From HXMU1420-2 sp040830545 (GTDB taxonomy: Bacteria; Pseudomonadota; Alphaproteobacteria; Rhodobacterales; Rhodobacteraceae), in contig JBFOMB010000064.1 in the NCBI GenBank assembly GCA_040830545.1, positions 1 through 16,853 of the forward strand: 16,853 nt of DNA, given 5' to 3'. The notes under the pieces were generated by a model. The model was not told the DNA's origin. It was given only the letters and a program-made list of their open reading frames with translations, and did no database searches. Positions 1-7,488 of the stretch are shown here, in pieces; positions within the stretch are counted from its first letter, which is position 1, and each line of letters starts with the position of its first letter. The position numbers and the translations under genes were made by a program.

Positions 1-3
1 AAA

Positions 4-987
4 TCAGGCGGCAAGTTGGTAAAAATCTTCGAAAAACAACACCTCTTTCGTGGCCCGCGCGCGGACCAAGAAGGTGTTTTGGCGCCCCAGGTTCTCCAAC
101 CTGTGGCGTGAGACAAAGAGTGGGTTGCCCAGGGGGCCCAGCCCAGCCCCACCGCCGATGAAAACCATTTCCTTTTGCGTGTCGCGGGCGAAGAATTCGC
201 CGAATGGACCGGAAATCGTGACCTTGTCACCGGGTTTCAGGTTGAAGATGTAAGACGACATCTGACCCGGCGGGATGCCCTCGGTCCCCGGAGGAGGGGA
301 GGCCACGCGCACATTCAACATGATCAGCCCCTTTTCATCGGGGTAGTTGGCCATGGAATAAGCACGTTCGATGGGTTCTTCGACCGTGGATTTGTACTGC
401 CACAGATTAAACTTGTCCCAGTCCTCGCGATACTCATCTGCCACATCGAACTCGGTATAAGCCAGCGCATGCTTGGGCGCTTCGATCTGGATGTAGCCGC
501 CCGCGCGGAAATTCACGTCTTCGCCTTCGGGCAGTTCCAGAACGAGGTTCTTGATGAAGGTCGCAACGTTGTCGTTGGACCGCACTGTGCATTCCCATTT
601 CTTGACCCCGAACACCTCTTCGGGGACTTCGACTTCCATGTCCTGCTTGACTGCAACCTGACAGGACAGGCGGTCACCGCAGGCGGCTTCACGCTTGGTG
701 ATGTGGCTTTCTTCGGTCGGCAGGATGGACCCGCCGCCGGAATGAACGCGCACGCGACACTGCGCACAAGTGCCGCCACCGCCACAAGCGGATGGCACAA
801 ACAGCTTCTGTTCAGCCAGCGTTTGCAGCAGTTTGCCGCCGGCTGGGACCGAGATGGTCTTTTCGCCGTTGATGGTGATGTTCACGTTGCCGCTGGACAC
901 CAGCCGCGAGCGCGCCGCCAGGATAACCGTGACCAGCGCCAGAACGATCAGTGTGAAGAGAACGATACCAAGACCGAAGGTTGCCAT
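4..987 (-). CDS. nqrF: Na+-NQR subunit F (NADH dehydrogenase flavoprotein), C-terminus missing
   Basis: NqrF is the electron entry subunit of the sodium pump: NADH to FAD to a 2Fe-2S centre, on the cytoplasmic side. Visible here are an N-terminal membrane helix (about residues 4-24), a ferredoxin-like domain with Cys68, Cys74, Cys77 and Cys109 in the C-x5-C-x2-C...C pattern, the FAD-binding RAYS at 208-211, and the start of the NADH-binding domain (GPFGEFF at 260-266, GGGAG at 278-282). The ATG is 10 bp after nqrE, preceded by GAGGG. The reading frame ends at a TGA at positions 4-6 after 327 residues, whereas the family is about 405-410. The last ~45 residues match poorly: after GGGAG the family normally reads MAPMR, here LGPLG, and the usual FWYGAR is FLVRAR. 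The conserved CGPP-type segment near the C-terminus is absent. This could be a damaged gene, but sequence error at a contig end is more likely. Confidence 0.9.
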   Translation of the reverse strand: MATFGLGIVLFTLIVLALVTVILAARSRLVSSGNVNITINGEKTISVPAGGKLLQTLAEQKLFVPSACGGGGTCAQCRVRVHSGGGSILPTEESHITKREAACGDRLSCQVAVKQDMEVEVPEEVFGVKKWECTVRSNDNVATFIKNLVLELPEGEDVNFRAGGYIQIEAPKHALAYTEFDVADEYREDWDKFNLWQYKSTVEEPIERAYSMANYPDEKGLIMLNVRVASPPPGTEGIPPGQMSSYIFNLKPGDKVTISGPFGEFFARDTQKEMVFIGGGAGLGPLGNPLFVSRHRLENLGRQNTFLVRARATKEVLFFEDFYQLAA

Positions 988-997
988 TCCGTGACCC

Positions 998-1606
998 TCA
1001 GAGTTTGACGCCGGAGAAGGACATGAAGGCCATCGCCATCAGACCCGCGGTGATGAAAGTGATGCCCAGACCCTGCAGACCGTCGGGGATGTCCGAATAT
1101 TTCAGCTTTTCCCGCACACCCGCCATAGCGGTGATGGCCAGCGCCCAGCCAAAGCCGGAGGACACGCCGTAGGTCACGCTTTCAGCGAAGTCGTAGCCGC
1201 GTTCCACCATGAACAGCGACCCGCCGAGGATCGCGCAGTTCACCGTGATCAGCGGCAGGAAAACCCCCAACGCGTTGTAGAGCGGCGGGAAGTACTTATC
1301 GAGCACCATTTCCAGAATCTGCACCAGCGCCGCGATGACACCGATATAGGAAATCAGACCGAGGAAGGTCAGGTCCACATCGGGAAACCCAGCCCAGGCC
1401 AGCGCGCCCGGCGCGAGCAGGTAGTTCAGGATCAGGTTGTTTGCCGGTACCGTGATCGCCTGCACGATCATGACCGAGATGCCCAGGCCAATCGCGGTCG
1501 AAATCTTCTTGGACACGGCGATGAAGGTACACATGCCCAGGAAGAAGGAGAGCGCCAGGTTCTCAACAAAGATCGCCTTGACGGCCAGTGAGAGGAGACC
1601 TTCCAT
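998..1606 (-). CDS. nqrE: Na+-NQR subunit E
   Basis: Integral membrane subunit of 202 residues (the usual family length), homologous to NqrD and RnfA/RnfE. NqrD and NqrE form an inverted pair in the membrane that holds an iron centre between them. Six hydrophobic segments are visible. The two conserved cysteines of the family are present: Cys26 in the LGMCTF segment and Cys124 in the VNCAILG segment, which are the expected iron ligands. The ATG overlaps the nqrD stop by one base (TGATG), which implies translational coupling. The gene is intact and conserved in appearance. Confidence 0.97.
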   Translation of the reverse strand: MEGLLSLAVKAIFVENLALSFFLGMCTFIAVSKKISTAIGLGISVMIVQAITVPANNLILNYLLAPGALAWAGFPDVDLTFLGLISYIGVIAALVQILEMVLDKYFPPLYNALGVFLPLITVNCAILGGSLFMVERGYDFAESVTYGVSSGFGWALAITAMAGVREKLKYSDIPDGLQGLGITFITAGLMAMAFMSFSGVKL

Positions 1607-2259
1607 CAGTGTGCCTCGACCGTTTGGATTTTGTATTCACGGGCTTCGACTTGCGCAGGTTTCCAAGAACGGAAGGCCCAGATGATCAGTCCGATGATGA
1701 AGAACGCCGATGGCGGCAGCAGCAGCATGCCGTTCGGCACATACCAGCCGCCATTGTTGACCGTCTCCAGGATAGTGATGCCAAACAGGCTGCCCGCGCC
1801 GAACAGTTCGCGGATCACGCCGACCAGCATCAGGATCAGGCCATAGCCCAGCCCGTTGCCCACCCCATCGATGAAGCTGTCGATGGGTGGGTTTTTCATG
1901 GCAAACGCCTCGGCCCGGCCCATGACGATACAGTTGGTGATGATCAGGCCGACAAAGACCGACAGGGTCTTGGAAATCTCGAAGGCAAACGCCTTCAGCA
2001 ACTGGTCCACCAGGATCACGAGCGAGGCGATAATGACCATCTGCACGATGATGCGGATCGACCCGGGGATCTGGTTGCGGATCATCGAGATGAACATGGA
2101 CGAAAATCCGGTCACAAAGGTCACAGCAATCGCCATCACAAACGCGACTTGCAGCGAAGACGTCACCGCCAGCGCGGAACAGATGCCCAGCACCTGCAAC
2201 GTGATCGGGTTGTTGTCGACCAGCGGGTCGATCAGCATTTCACGACGTTTATGTGCCAT
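1606..2259 (-). CDS. nqrD: Na+-NQR subunit D
   Basis: Integral membrane subunit of 217 residues, paralogous to NqrE. It has the characteristic N-terminal segment with DNNPITLQVLGICSAL and the second half-site TNCIVMGRAEAFA. Cys27 and Cys110 are the conserved cysteines that ligate the intramembrane iron centre together with those of NqrE. About six hydrophobic helices are visible, ending in a short charged tail. The ATG follows the nqrC TAG with no gap, and the stop overlaps the nqrE ATG by one base, so this part of the operon should be translationally coupled. Confidence 0.97.
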   Translation of the reverse strand: MAHKRREMLIDPLVDNNPITLQVLGICSALAVTSSLQVAFVMAIAVTFVTGFSSMFISMIRNQIPGSIRIIVQMVIIASLVILVDQLLKAFAFEISKTLSVFVGLIITNCIVMGRAEAFAMKNPPIDSFIDGVGNGLGYGLILMLVGVIRELFGAGSLFGITILETVNNGGWYVPNGMLLLPPSAFFIIGLIIWAFRSWKPAQVEAREYKIQTVEAH

Positions 2260-3075
2260 CTACAGGTTCCCCGCTTTCAGGTTGTCCAAGAACGGTTTGT
2301 AACCCGTTTCACCCAGCCAGAAGTTCACAAGGTTGTGGACGCCAACCGTTGTCAATGTCGCCCCGGCCAGCGCGTCGACGTGGAAATCCGCACCTGCCGC
2401 AGGGGGCGTCTTGGTCACGCTGATTTGCAACTCACCGTTTTCGTCCCGCAACCGCTTGCCGTTCCACAGTGCCTTCCAGCGGGGATTGTCCACCTCGGCC
2501 CCAAGGCCTGGCGTTTCCGCATGTTCGTAGAATTGCAGGCCGAAGATGTCGTTGCCGTTCGCTTCCAGCGCGATGAAGCCATAAAGCGTGGACCACAGTC
2601 CGTAGCCGTGAAGGGGCAGGATGACCTTGTCAATTTCACCGGCATCGTCACGCAGCAGATAGATCGTCACGTATTTGGTCTGCCGACCAATACCCGCCGG
2701 GTCGTCAGCCAACTCAATCGAATGGTCTGGATGGTCGGCGGCCGCCCGGTCATCAAAGCCGGTCTCCAGAAACTGGTCAGTGAAGGTGCCGGTTGCCAGT
2801 TCCAGAATGTGCACTTCGAAAGCTTCGAACGACTCCAGCACATCCGCGTTCGGGTCATAAATGCCCGCGACCTGCAGAATGTTGATTTGCTTGTCCTTCA
2901 GCGCGTTGACCGCCTGCAAGGGACGCAGCGCGACGGCAGCGGCAGACACGACCATGGACGCCACCAAGCAGACCGCCACAGCGACAAAGATCGTTTTCGG
3001 GATCGAGTCCGCAGGCAGGGCCAGGAACCGGCCAATTGCGCCCTTGGGCTCTTGTTTTTGCGGATCGTCAGACAT
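2260..3075 (-). CDS. nqrC: Na+-NQR subunit C (covalent FMN subunit)
   Basis: NqrC carries one covalently bound FMN on the outer side of the membrane. The start chosen is the ATG at 3075 (MSDDPQ), which overlaps the end of nqrB by 8 bp and gives 271 residues; an upstream ATG at 3147 in the same frame would overlap nqrB by 80 bp and add a non-homologous leader. A single N-terminal membrane helix lies at about residues 28-50. The flavinylation site near the C-terminus reads DALAGAT-LT with Thr240 as the expected FMN-linked residue, followed by the conserved VNFWLGETGY-type end. The motif has Ala where the ApbE consensus usually has Ser or Thr (Dxx(S/T)GAT). The divergent apbE encodes the enzyme that would attach this FMN. 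Confidence 0.95.
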   Translation of the reverse strand: MSDDPQKQEPKGAIGRFLALPADSIPKTIFVAVAVCLVASMVVSAAAVALRPLQAVNALKDKQINILQVAGIYDPNADVLESFEAFEVHILELATGTFTDQFLETGFDDRAAADHPDHSIELADDPAGIGRQTKYVTIYLLRDDAGEIDKVILPLHGYGLWSTLYGFIALEANGNDIFGLQFYEHAETPGLGAEVDNPRWKALWNGKRLRDENGELQISVTKTPPAAGADFHVDALAGATLTTVGVHNLVNFWLGETGYKPFLDNLKAGNL

Positions 3076-4267
3076 GTCGCTTGGCCCTGCGTTTGATGTT
3101 GGCCTGAACCACGAAGTAGTCGATGAGCGGGGCAAAGACGTTGCCAAACAGAATGGCCAGCATCATGCCTTCAGGGAAGGCCGGGTTGATGACACGGATC
3201 ATCACGACCATGAAGCCGATTAGCGCCCCGTAGAAATAGCGTCCCAGATTGGTGTGCGCGCCGGACACGGGCTCCGTCACCATGAACACAAGACCAAAGG
3301 CGTAGCCGCCCAGAACCAGATGCCAATACCAGGGCATGGCGAACATCGGGTTGGTGTCGGAACCGATCCAGTTTAACAGCAGAGAGAACCCGATCATGCC
3401 CGCCATGCAGCCCACAACCATGCGGTAGTTCGCGATGCGGGTTGCGAGCAGGAAGATCAGGCCCAGCAGACAGGCCAGGGTGGATGTTTCACCCAGCGAT
3501 CCCGGCACGAAGCCCAGGAAGCTGTCCCACCATGTCATGCCGCGTGCGGCCAATTCCTGATACCCTTCGGCAGCAGACACTGCGAGCGCCGTGGCACCGG
3601 TGAACCCGTCCACAGGCACCCAGACCGAGTCGCCCGACATTTGCGCCGGATAGGCAAAGTACAGGAACGCACGACCGGTCAGCGCGGGGTTCAGGAAGTT
3701 TTTGCCGGTTCCGCCAAACACTTCCTTGCCGATCACGACACCAAAGATGATGCCAAGAGCAACCTGCCACAGCGGTGTCGTTGCGGGCACGATCAGCGCG
3801 TAAAGCATGGAAGAGACAAGGAAACCTTCGTTAACCTCATGCTTGCGCACAGTGGCAAAGACAACTTCGAAAATCCCGCCCGCAACCAGCGTCACGATGT
3901 AGATAGGCAAGAAATAGAACAGCCCGTGCGCCATGTTCGCCAGCGGGTTGGCGGCGTTGAACCCGATGCCCAGCCCGTCGATGATGGCCGCCCGCCAGCC
4001 TGACGCGCCAAAATCAGCAATCGCCAGGTTCGTCTGATAGCCGGTGTTGTACAGCGCCATCAGGATACAGGGCACGGTCGCAATGACCACGTAGGTCATG
4101 ATCCGCTTCATATCCACGTATGACCGTGCATGCGGCGCGACGGTGGTCACCGTTTTGGGCGTGTAGATGAAGCTTTCCACCATCTCGTAGATGGGGAAGT
4201 AACGCTCCCACTTGCCGCCCTTTACGAAATGCGGCTCGATCGAATCGAAAAAGCTACGAAGGCCCAC
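3068..4267 (-). CDS. nqrB: Na+-NQR subunit B (covalent FMN, membrane core)
   Basis: The largest membrane subunit, 399 residues with about ten hydrophobic helices, carrying a covalent FMN and contributing to the sodium path and quinone site. The flavinylation motif is canonical: DGFTGAT, with Thr226 (codon at 3590-3592) as the FMN-linked residue. Other family-typical segments include the N-terminal cytoplasmic EPHFVKGGKWERYFPIYE, the GKEVFGGTGKNFLNPALTGRAFLYFAYP stretch (about 180-207) and MVTEPVSGAHTNLGRY near the C-terminus. The start codon is GTG at 4267, three bases after the nqrA stop, with a strong GAGGGG ribosome site inside the end of nqrA. It overlaps nqrC by 8 bp. Confidence 0.97.
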   Translation of the reverse strand: MGLRSFFDSIEPHFVKGGKWERYFPIYEMVESFIYTPKTVTTVAPHARSYVDMKRIMTYVVIATVPCILMALYNTGYQTNLAIADFGASGWRAAIIDGLGIGFNAANPLANMAHGLFYFLPIYIVTLVAGGIFEVVFATVRKHEVNEGFLVSSMLYALIVPATTPLWQVALGIIFGVVIGKEVFGGTGKNFLNPALTGRAFLYFAYPAQMSGDSVWVPVDGFTGATALAVSAAEGYQELAARGMTWWDSFLGFVPGSLGETSTLACLLGLIFLLATRIANYRMVVGCMAGMIGFSLLLNWIGSDTNPMFAMPWYWHLVLGGYAFGLVFMVTEPVSGAHTNLGRYFYGALIGFMVVMIRVINPAFPEGMMLAILFGNVFAPLIDYFVVQANIKRRAKRHV

Positions 4268-4270
4268 GGA

Positions 4271-5617
4271 TTACCCCTCTTTCTCGATCTTGGTCAGGCA
4301 GACGCGCAGCGCAAGCCCGTATTCATACTTGGCCGGGCAGGCGAACCCGACGAGGCCCAGGTCCTCTTCGTCCAGTTCCAACGCGCCCAGCAATTGTGCC
4401 TGATCGGTGTCCATGACCAACAGTGCGCGCAGCAATTGCGTCGGCAGGTAATCCTGCGGCATCAGCGCCTCGAACGTGCCCAGCGGCACCATCGCACGGC
4501 GGCCACCGTTCAGGTTCGATGTCAACGGAAACTCTCGGTTGGCGAAGGCCGAGCCCAGTACAGGCTGCACCGCGTATTTCGCAAACATCGGGCGGATCCA
4601 GCCCATTGGAATTTGCTTGCGATCTTCTTCGATAAGCGTGATCTGTCGGGCGTAACGACCCAGATAGGCGCTGGCCCCTTCGCCAGCCCGTCCGCTGAGG
4701 ACCGAGCCCGAGATCATGCGAACCGGCACATCGCCGCTCAGGTCGTTTGCGGCGAGATCGGTCATCGACGCCCCTGCGACAGTGCGCACCAGACGCGGGT
4801 CAGCGCATTGCGGGCCGGCCAGTGAGACGACGCAGGACGCGTCATATTGCCCAGTCAACAACAGGCGGCCGATCACGATCACGTCCTGATACCCGATGGT
4901 CCAGACGAAGGTGTTGGCCGTTGGGGGTGACAGGAAATGGATGTGAGTCCCGGCCAACCCAGCGGGGTGCGGTCCGGTAAACGTCGCGGCCTCAACCCCC
5001 TGCACATCCGCGCCGGGCAGGGCTGCCCCGTCGCCCTGGCACAGATAGGTGTTCCCATCTGTCAGGGCAGCAACAGCTTCCACACCCTTGGCAAAGGCCT
5101 CTGCCTCGGCATTGATCGCGAGGGCCGGATCAGGCGCGTGAGGTTCGGTGTCGGTTGCCGTGATGAAGATCGCGGTTGGAACGTCACTCGGTTGCGGTAC
5201 CTTTGAATACGGCCGCGTGCGGAATGACGTCCACAGACCCGCTGCACACAGCCGTTCGGTCAATCCTTCCCGAGTCGCGATGTCGCCAACGGCAGAGAAA
5301 TCCACCGCCTCAGCCCCATCACCAACCTCGATCTCAACGCTGATCAGCTTGCGCCGCGCTCCGCGATTGATCGCCTTCACCACACCGGACACGGGCGACA
5401 CCACCATGGCATCAGGCGTGTCCTTGTCGAACAGGATCGGGGTGCCAGGACCGACAGGGTCCCCTTCGGATACAGCAATACGCGGTTTTAGGCCGACATA
5501 GTCGTCCCCGATGATTCCAACCGTGCGCACGGGTGCGCCTTCGGCAATTTCGGCCCTGGGGGCCCCGGAAATCGGTACATTCAAACCTTTGCGTAGCGAG
5601 AAACGCTTCACAGTCAT
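4271..5617 (-). CDS. nqrA: Na+-NQR subunit A
   Basis: Peripheral cytoplasmic subunit of the sodium pump and first gene of the operon. From the ATG at 5617 the protein is 448 residues, matching the usual ~446. The N-terminus has the family pattern KGLNVPISG...VGIIGDDYVGLKPRIAVSEGDPV, followed by a lipoyl/biotinyl-like barrel (SPVSGVVKAINRGARRKL). An upstream in-frame ATG at 5716 would add 33 non-homologous residues and is rejected. AGAGG (5621-5625) lies only 3 nt before the ATG; the GTG two codons downstream (5611) is spaced better from the same site, so the true start could be either. No membrane segments are seen. Confidence 0.95.
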   Translation of the reverse strand: MTVKRFSLRKGLNVPISGAPRAEIAEGAPVRTVGIIGDDYVGLKPRIAVSEGDPVGPGTPILFDKDTPDAMVVSPVSGVVKAINRGARRKLISVEIEVGDGAEAVDFSAVGDIATREGLTERLCAAGLWTSFRTRPYSKVPQPSDVPTAIFITATDTEPHAPDPALAINAEAEAFAKGVEAVAALTDGNTYLCQGDGAALPGADVQGVEAATFTGPHPAGLAGTHIHFLSPPTANTFVWTIGYQDVIVIGRLLLTGQYDASCVVSLAGPQCADPRLVRTVAGASMTDLAANDLSGDVPVRMISGSVLSGRAGEGASAYLGRYARQITLIEEDRKQIPMGWIRPMFAKYAVQPVLGSAFANREFPLTSNLNGGRRAMVPLGTFEALMPQDYLPTQLLRALLVMDTDQAQLLGALELDEEDLGLVGFACPAKYEYGLALRVCLTKIEKEG

Positions 5618-5783
5618 ATACCTCTGGCAGGATTTTCGCTGGCTTATGCAACGGTCGCCGCGCGGACGAAAGTGACGAATTGCCGCCGCAGGGTACTTTT
5701 TTGTTGAAATGACCATTAATGTCGCTGAAAAGCCGCGTGCTGACTGTCACCCGACAATACGACCACGCTCAAGAGGTTTCCTC
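5618..5783. promoter_or_regulatory. Shared upstream region of divergent nqrA and apbE
   Basis: This 166-bp gap separates the start of the minus-strand nqr operon from the plus-strand apbE-nqrM pair, so both promoters must lie in or near it if each unit is transcribed from here. The middle (about 5695-5725) is locally AT-rich compared with its surroundings. I could not pick a convincing -35/-10 pair on either strand, nor a clear operator dyad. The role is inferred from gene orientation only. Confidence 0.5.
5771..5776 (+). promoter_or_regulatory. Ribosome binding site fixing the apbE start at GTG 5784
   Basis: AAGAGG lies 7 nt before an in-frame GTG at 5784. It decides the start over the upstream ATG at 5709, which would add 25 residues in front of the signal peptide. 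Confidence 0.7.
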
Positions 5784-6833
5784 GTGCCCGATCCGATCCA
5801 ATTTTCCCGCCGTTCCTTCATGCTGATGCCGCTGGCCCTGGCTGCGTGCAAATTCGGCCCGGACGTTTTCCGGCTAAGCGGGCAGACGATGGGCACGACA
5901 TACAATGTTGTCGCTACGGGCGATTCGGTGTCCGAGGGCGAGGTGCAATCGGCCATCGACGCAGCGCTGGCGCGTGTGAATGCGCAGATGTCGAACTGGG
6001 ATGCGGGGTCCGAAATCTCGACCTTCAATGCGCGTCTGGACACGGACAGCGTTACGATGTCACCCGAACTGGCCGAGGTGATGCAGGCGGCTGAAGCCGT
6101 GCATCAGGCCAGCGAAGGCACGTTTGATACCACGATGGGTCCGCTGATCGAGCTGTGGGGCTTTGGCGCGCCGGGCAAGCGCGAGATGCCGGATGATGCG
6201 GCGATCGCGGCTGCGTTGCAGCGGTCGGGTCATGGCAACACGCTGCAGGTTGGCGCGACGGGTCTGCAGAAGCGGCAGGGCGAGGCTCAGGTGTATCTGG
6301 CCGCCATCGGCAAAGGTTACGGCGCGGATCTGGTGGGTCGCGCGTTAGAGGATCTGGGAATCACCGACTACATGGTCGAAATTGGCGGTGACCTTTATGC
6401 ATCGGGCCGCAACCCGGATGGGCAGCCCTGGCAGATCGGGATCGAATCGCCGAACGCCCATGATCGCGGCATGCTGGACGTGATTGGTGTTTCCGGCGCG
6501 GGTTTGGCTTCGTCGGGTGACTATCGCAACTATTTCGAACGGGACGGCAAGCGCTATTCGCATGTGATCGATCCGCGCACGGGGCGCCCGGTGACACATC
6601 ATACGGCTTCGGCCACGGTGCTGGCGGACAATGCGATGCTGGCAGACGCCTGGGCAACCGCGATGCTGATCCTTGGCAGCGAACGTGGCCTGGAAGTGGC
6701 CGACGCCCAAGGGATCGCGGTAATGTTTGTTGACCGTGACGGTGGCGCGGGCCAGACAGGCTTCACCACAGCGCAAAGCACGCTGTTTGCCAGCAAGACC
6801 ACTAAGCCAATCGCAAGCAGGGGGATCACATGA
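5784..6833 (+). CDS. apbE: FAD:protein FMN transferase (flavin-trafficking lipoprotein)
   Basis: ApbE uses FAD and Mg2+ to attach FMN covalently to threonines of NqrB and NqrC on the periplasmic side. From GTG 5784 the protein is 349 residues. The N-terminus has a Tat-like SRRSFM (residues 8-13) followed by a short hydrophobic stretch and the lipobox LALAAC with Cys22 as lipid anchor; this suggests a membrane-anchored periplasmic lipoprotein exported by Tat. Family segments in order: GQTMGTTYNV, TFDTTMGPLIELWGFG, AAIGKGYGADLV (FAD-binding Lys), VEIGGDLYASG, SSGDYRNYF, the His-Asp motif SHVIDPRTGRPV and ADAWATAMLILG. All expected landmarks are present. It is divergent from nqrA and overlaps nqrM by 4 bp (ATGA). 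Context makes NqrB/NqrC the likely substrates. Confidence 0.95.
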   Translation: MPDPIQFSRRSFMLMPLALAACKFGPDVFRLSGQTMGTTYNVVATGDSVSEGEVQSAIDAALARVNAQMSNWDAGSEISTFNARLDTDSVTMSPELAEVMQAAEAVHQASEGTFDTTMGPLIELWGFGAPGKREMPDDAAIAAALQRSGHGNTLQVGATGLQKRQGEAQVYLAAIGKGYGADLVGRALEDLGITDYMVEIGGDLYASGRNPDGQPWQIGIESPNAHDRGMLDVIGVSGAGLASSGDYRNYFERDGKRYSHVIDPRTGRPVTHHTASATVLADNAMLADAWATAMLILGSERGLEVADAQGIAVMFVDRDGGAGQTGFTTAQSTLFASKTTKPIASRGIT

Positions 6834-7075
6834 CAATTTTTGTTTTCACATTTTCCCTGTTTCTGATCGTTGTTCTGGGTATGTCGCTGGGTGTCATGCT
6901 GATGGGGCGTCGGATCAAGGGCAGCTGCGGCGGTCTGAACGCGATTGGTGACGCGGATCAATGCCTTGTGTGCCACAAGGAAATCGACCCGAATTCCCCC
7001 CTGCGCGACCGGCTGGAATGTCCTCGCGCCCGCAAAATGTTGGAACGCGCAGGTCTGGACGAACACGCGACCTGA
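6830..7075 (+). CDS. nqrM: Na+-NQR maturation factor NqrM (DUF539 family)
   Basis: An 81-residue protein with an N-terminal membrane helix (about residues 3-25) and the family signature GRRIKGSCGGLN, then QCLVC. Its four cysteines are Cys33, Cys45, Cys48 and Cys64. NqrM is known to be required for Na+-NQR assembly, probably by delivering iron for the NqrD/NqrE centre; Cys33 lies where the essential cysteine of the Vibrio protein is reported. The ATG overlaps the apbE stop (ATGA), so the two maturation factors are co-translated. Confidence 0.95.
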   Translation: MTIFVFTFSLFLIVVLGMSLGVMLMGRRIKGSCGGLNAIGDADQCLVCHKEIDPNSPLRDRLECPRARKMLERAGLDEHAT

Positions 7076-7081
7076 TGCGAC

Positions 7082-7267
7082 TCAGCCACTGAGGTTCAGC
7101 GGCACCAAAGCCAACAGAATCAATCCACTCGCGGTGAGCAATCCATAAAGCCACAGCTGCCAGCGCGGCCCTTCAGCCTTCCAAACACGGCGATAGCGGT
7201 GGCCCGCAAGACAAGCCATCACAAACACCATGGTCGCCACTGTGGGTGTCAGGGTGAAATCTGGCAA
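7082..7267 (-). CDS. Small two-helix membrane protein, function unknown
   Basis: I do not recognise a named family. The frame is open from an ATG at 7354, but the first ~29 residues from there look non-coding (Arg-rich, no hydrophobic pattern). The start chosen is a TTG at 7267, with GGAG (7273-7276) 5 nt upstream, giving a 61-residue protein starting PDFTLTPTVA. It has two hydrophobic helices (about 7-22 and 38-57) joined by a basic loop HRYRRVWKAEGPRW. Tryptophans in the loop and the helix-loop-helix design look like a real membrane protein rather than a shadow frame. It is convergent with nqrM (6-bp gap) and divergent from the SIP gene. An ATG at residue 13 of this version is too internal to keep helix 1. 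Confidence 0.6.
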   Translation of the reverse strand: MPDFTLTPTVATMVFVMACLAGHRYRRVWKAEGPRWQLWLYGLLTASGLILLALVPLNLSG

Positions 7268-7272
7268 AATCG

Positions 7273-7276
7273 CTCC
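7273..7276 (-). promoter_or_regulatory. Ribosome binding site supporting a TTG start at 7267
   Basis: GGAG on the minus strand, 5 nt before the TTG. It is the only good ribosome-site/start combination near the hydrophobic part of the small membrane gene. Confidence 0.45.
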
Positions 7277-7324
7277 GTTTCGCGTGTGGATTGGTAAGTC
7301 TTCTGATCGACGCAGTCCTCTTGT

Positions 7325-7342
7325 GCAAGCCGTGAGGCTTGC
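7325..7342. other. Perfect 7-bp hairpin with GNRA-type loop in divergent intergenic region
   Basis: Reading GCAAGCC-GTGA-GGCTTGC on the plus strand: a perfect 7-bp stem around a GTGA loop, which as RNA is a stable GNRA tetraloop. No T-run follows on either strand, so it is not an ordinary terminator. It lies ~147 bp upstream of the SIP gene on the plus strand and ~58 bp upstream of the TTG start of the small membrane gene on the minus strand. It could be a leader RNA structure for either gene, or a dyad protein-binding site. Confidence 0.5.
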
Positions 7343-7488
7343 GTGGGTGCCCAACCAGCCCTAGATCACGACTCTATCCAGCTTTTCGCCAGAGAGACAA
7401 CGAGGACGGAACCGCGTTTGCACCCGGCCTTTGATGAGGAAACAGACGGGTGATCGACGCGCGCCCGATGATCTTAGGGAAATAAACC

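Noticed and set aside
175..1008. 277-codon plus-strand frame opposite nqrF
   Set aside because: Shadow of nqrF; low-complexity composition and no ribosome site.
1588..3096. Long open frame on the plus strand (502 codons) opposite nqrC/nqrD
   Set aside because: It is the antisense shadow of GC-rich genes: the translation is His/Gln/Arg/Asp-rich without domain pattern, and the opposite strand holds clearly conserved nqr genes.
3076..3147. Upstream ATG extension of nqrC
   Set aside because: It would overlap nqrB by 80 bp and adds a leader unlike NqrC; the ATG at 3075 gives the expected length.
7081..7093. 5-bp stem (CTCAG/CTGAG) between convergent nqrM and the small membrane gene
   Set aside because: Too short, 3-nt loop, no T-run; not a convincing terminator.
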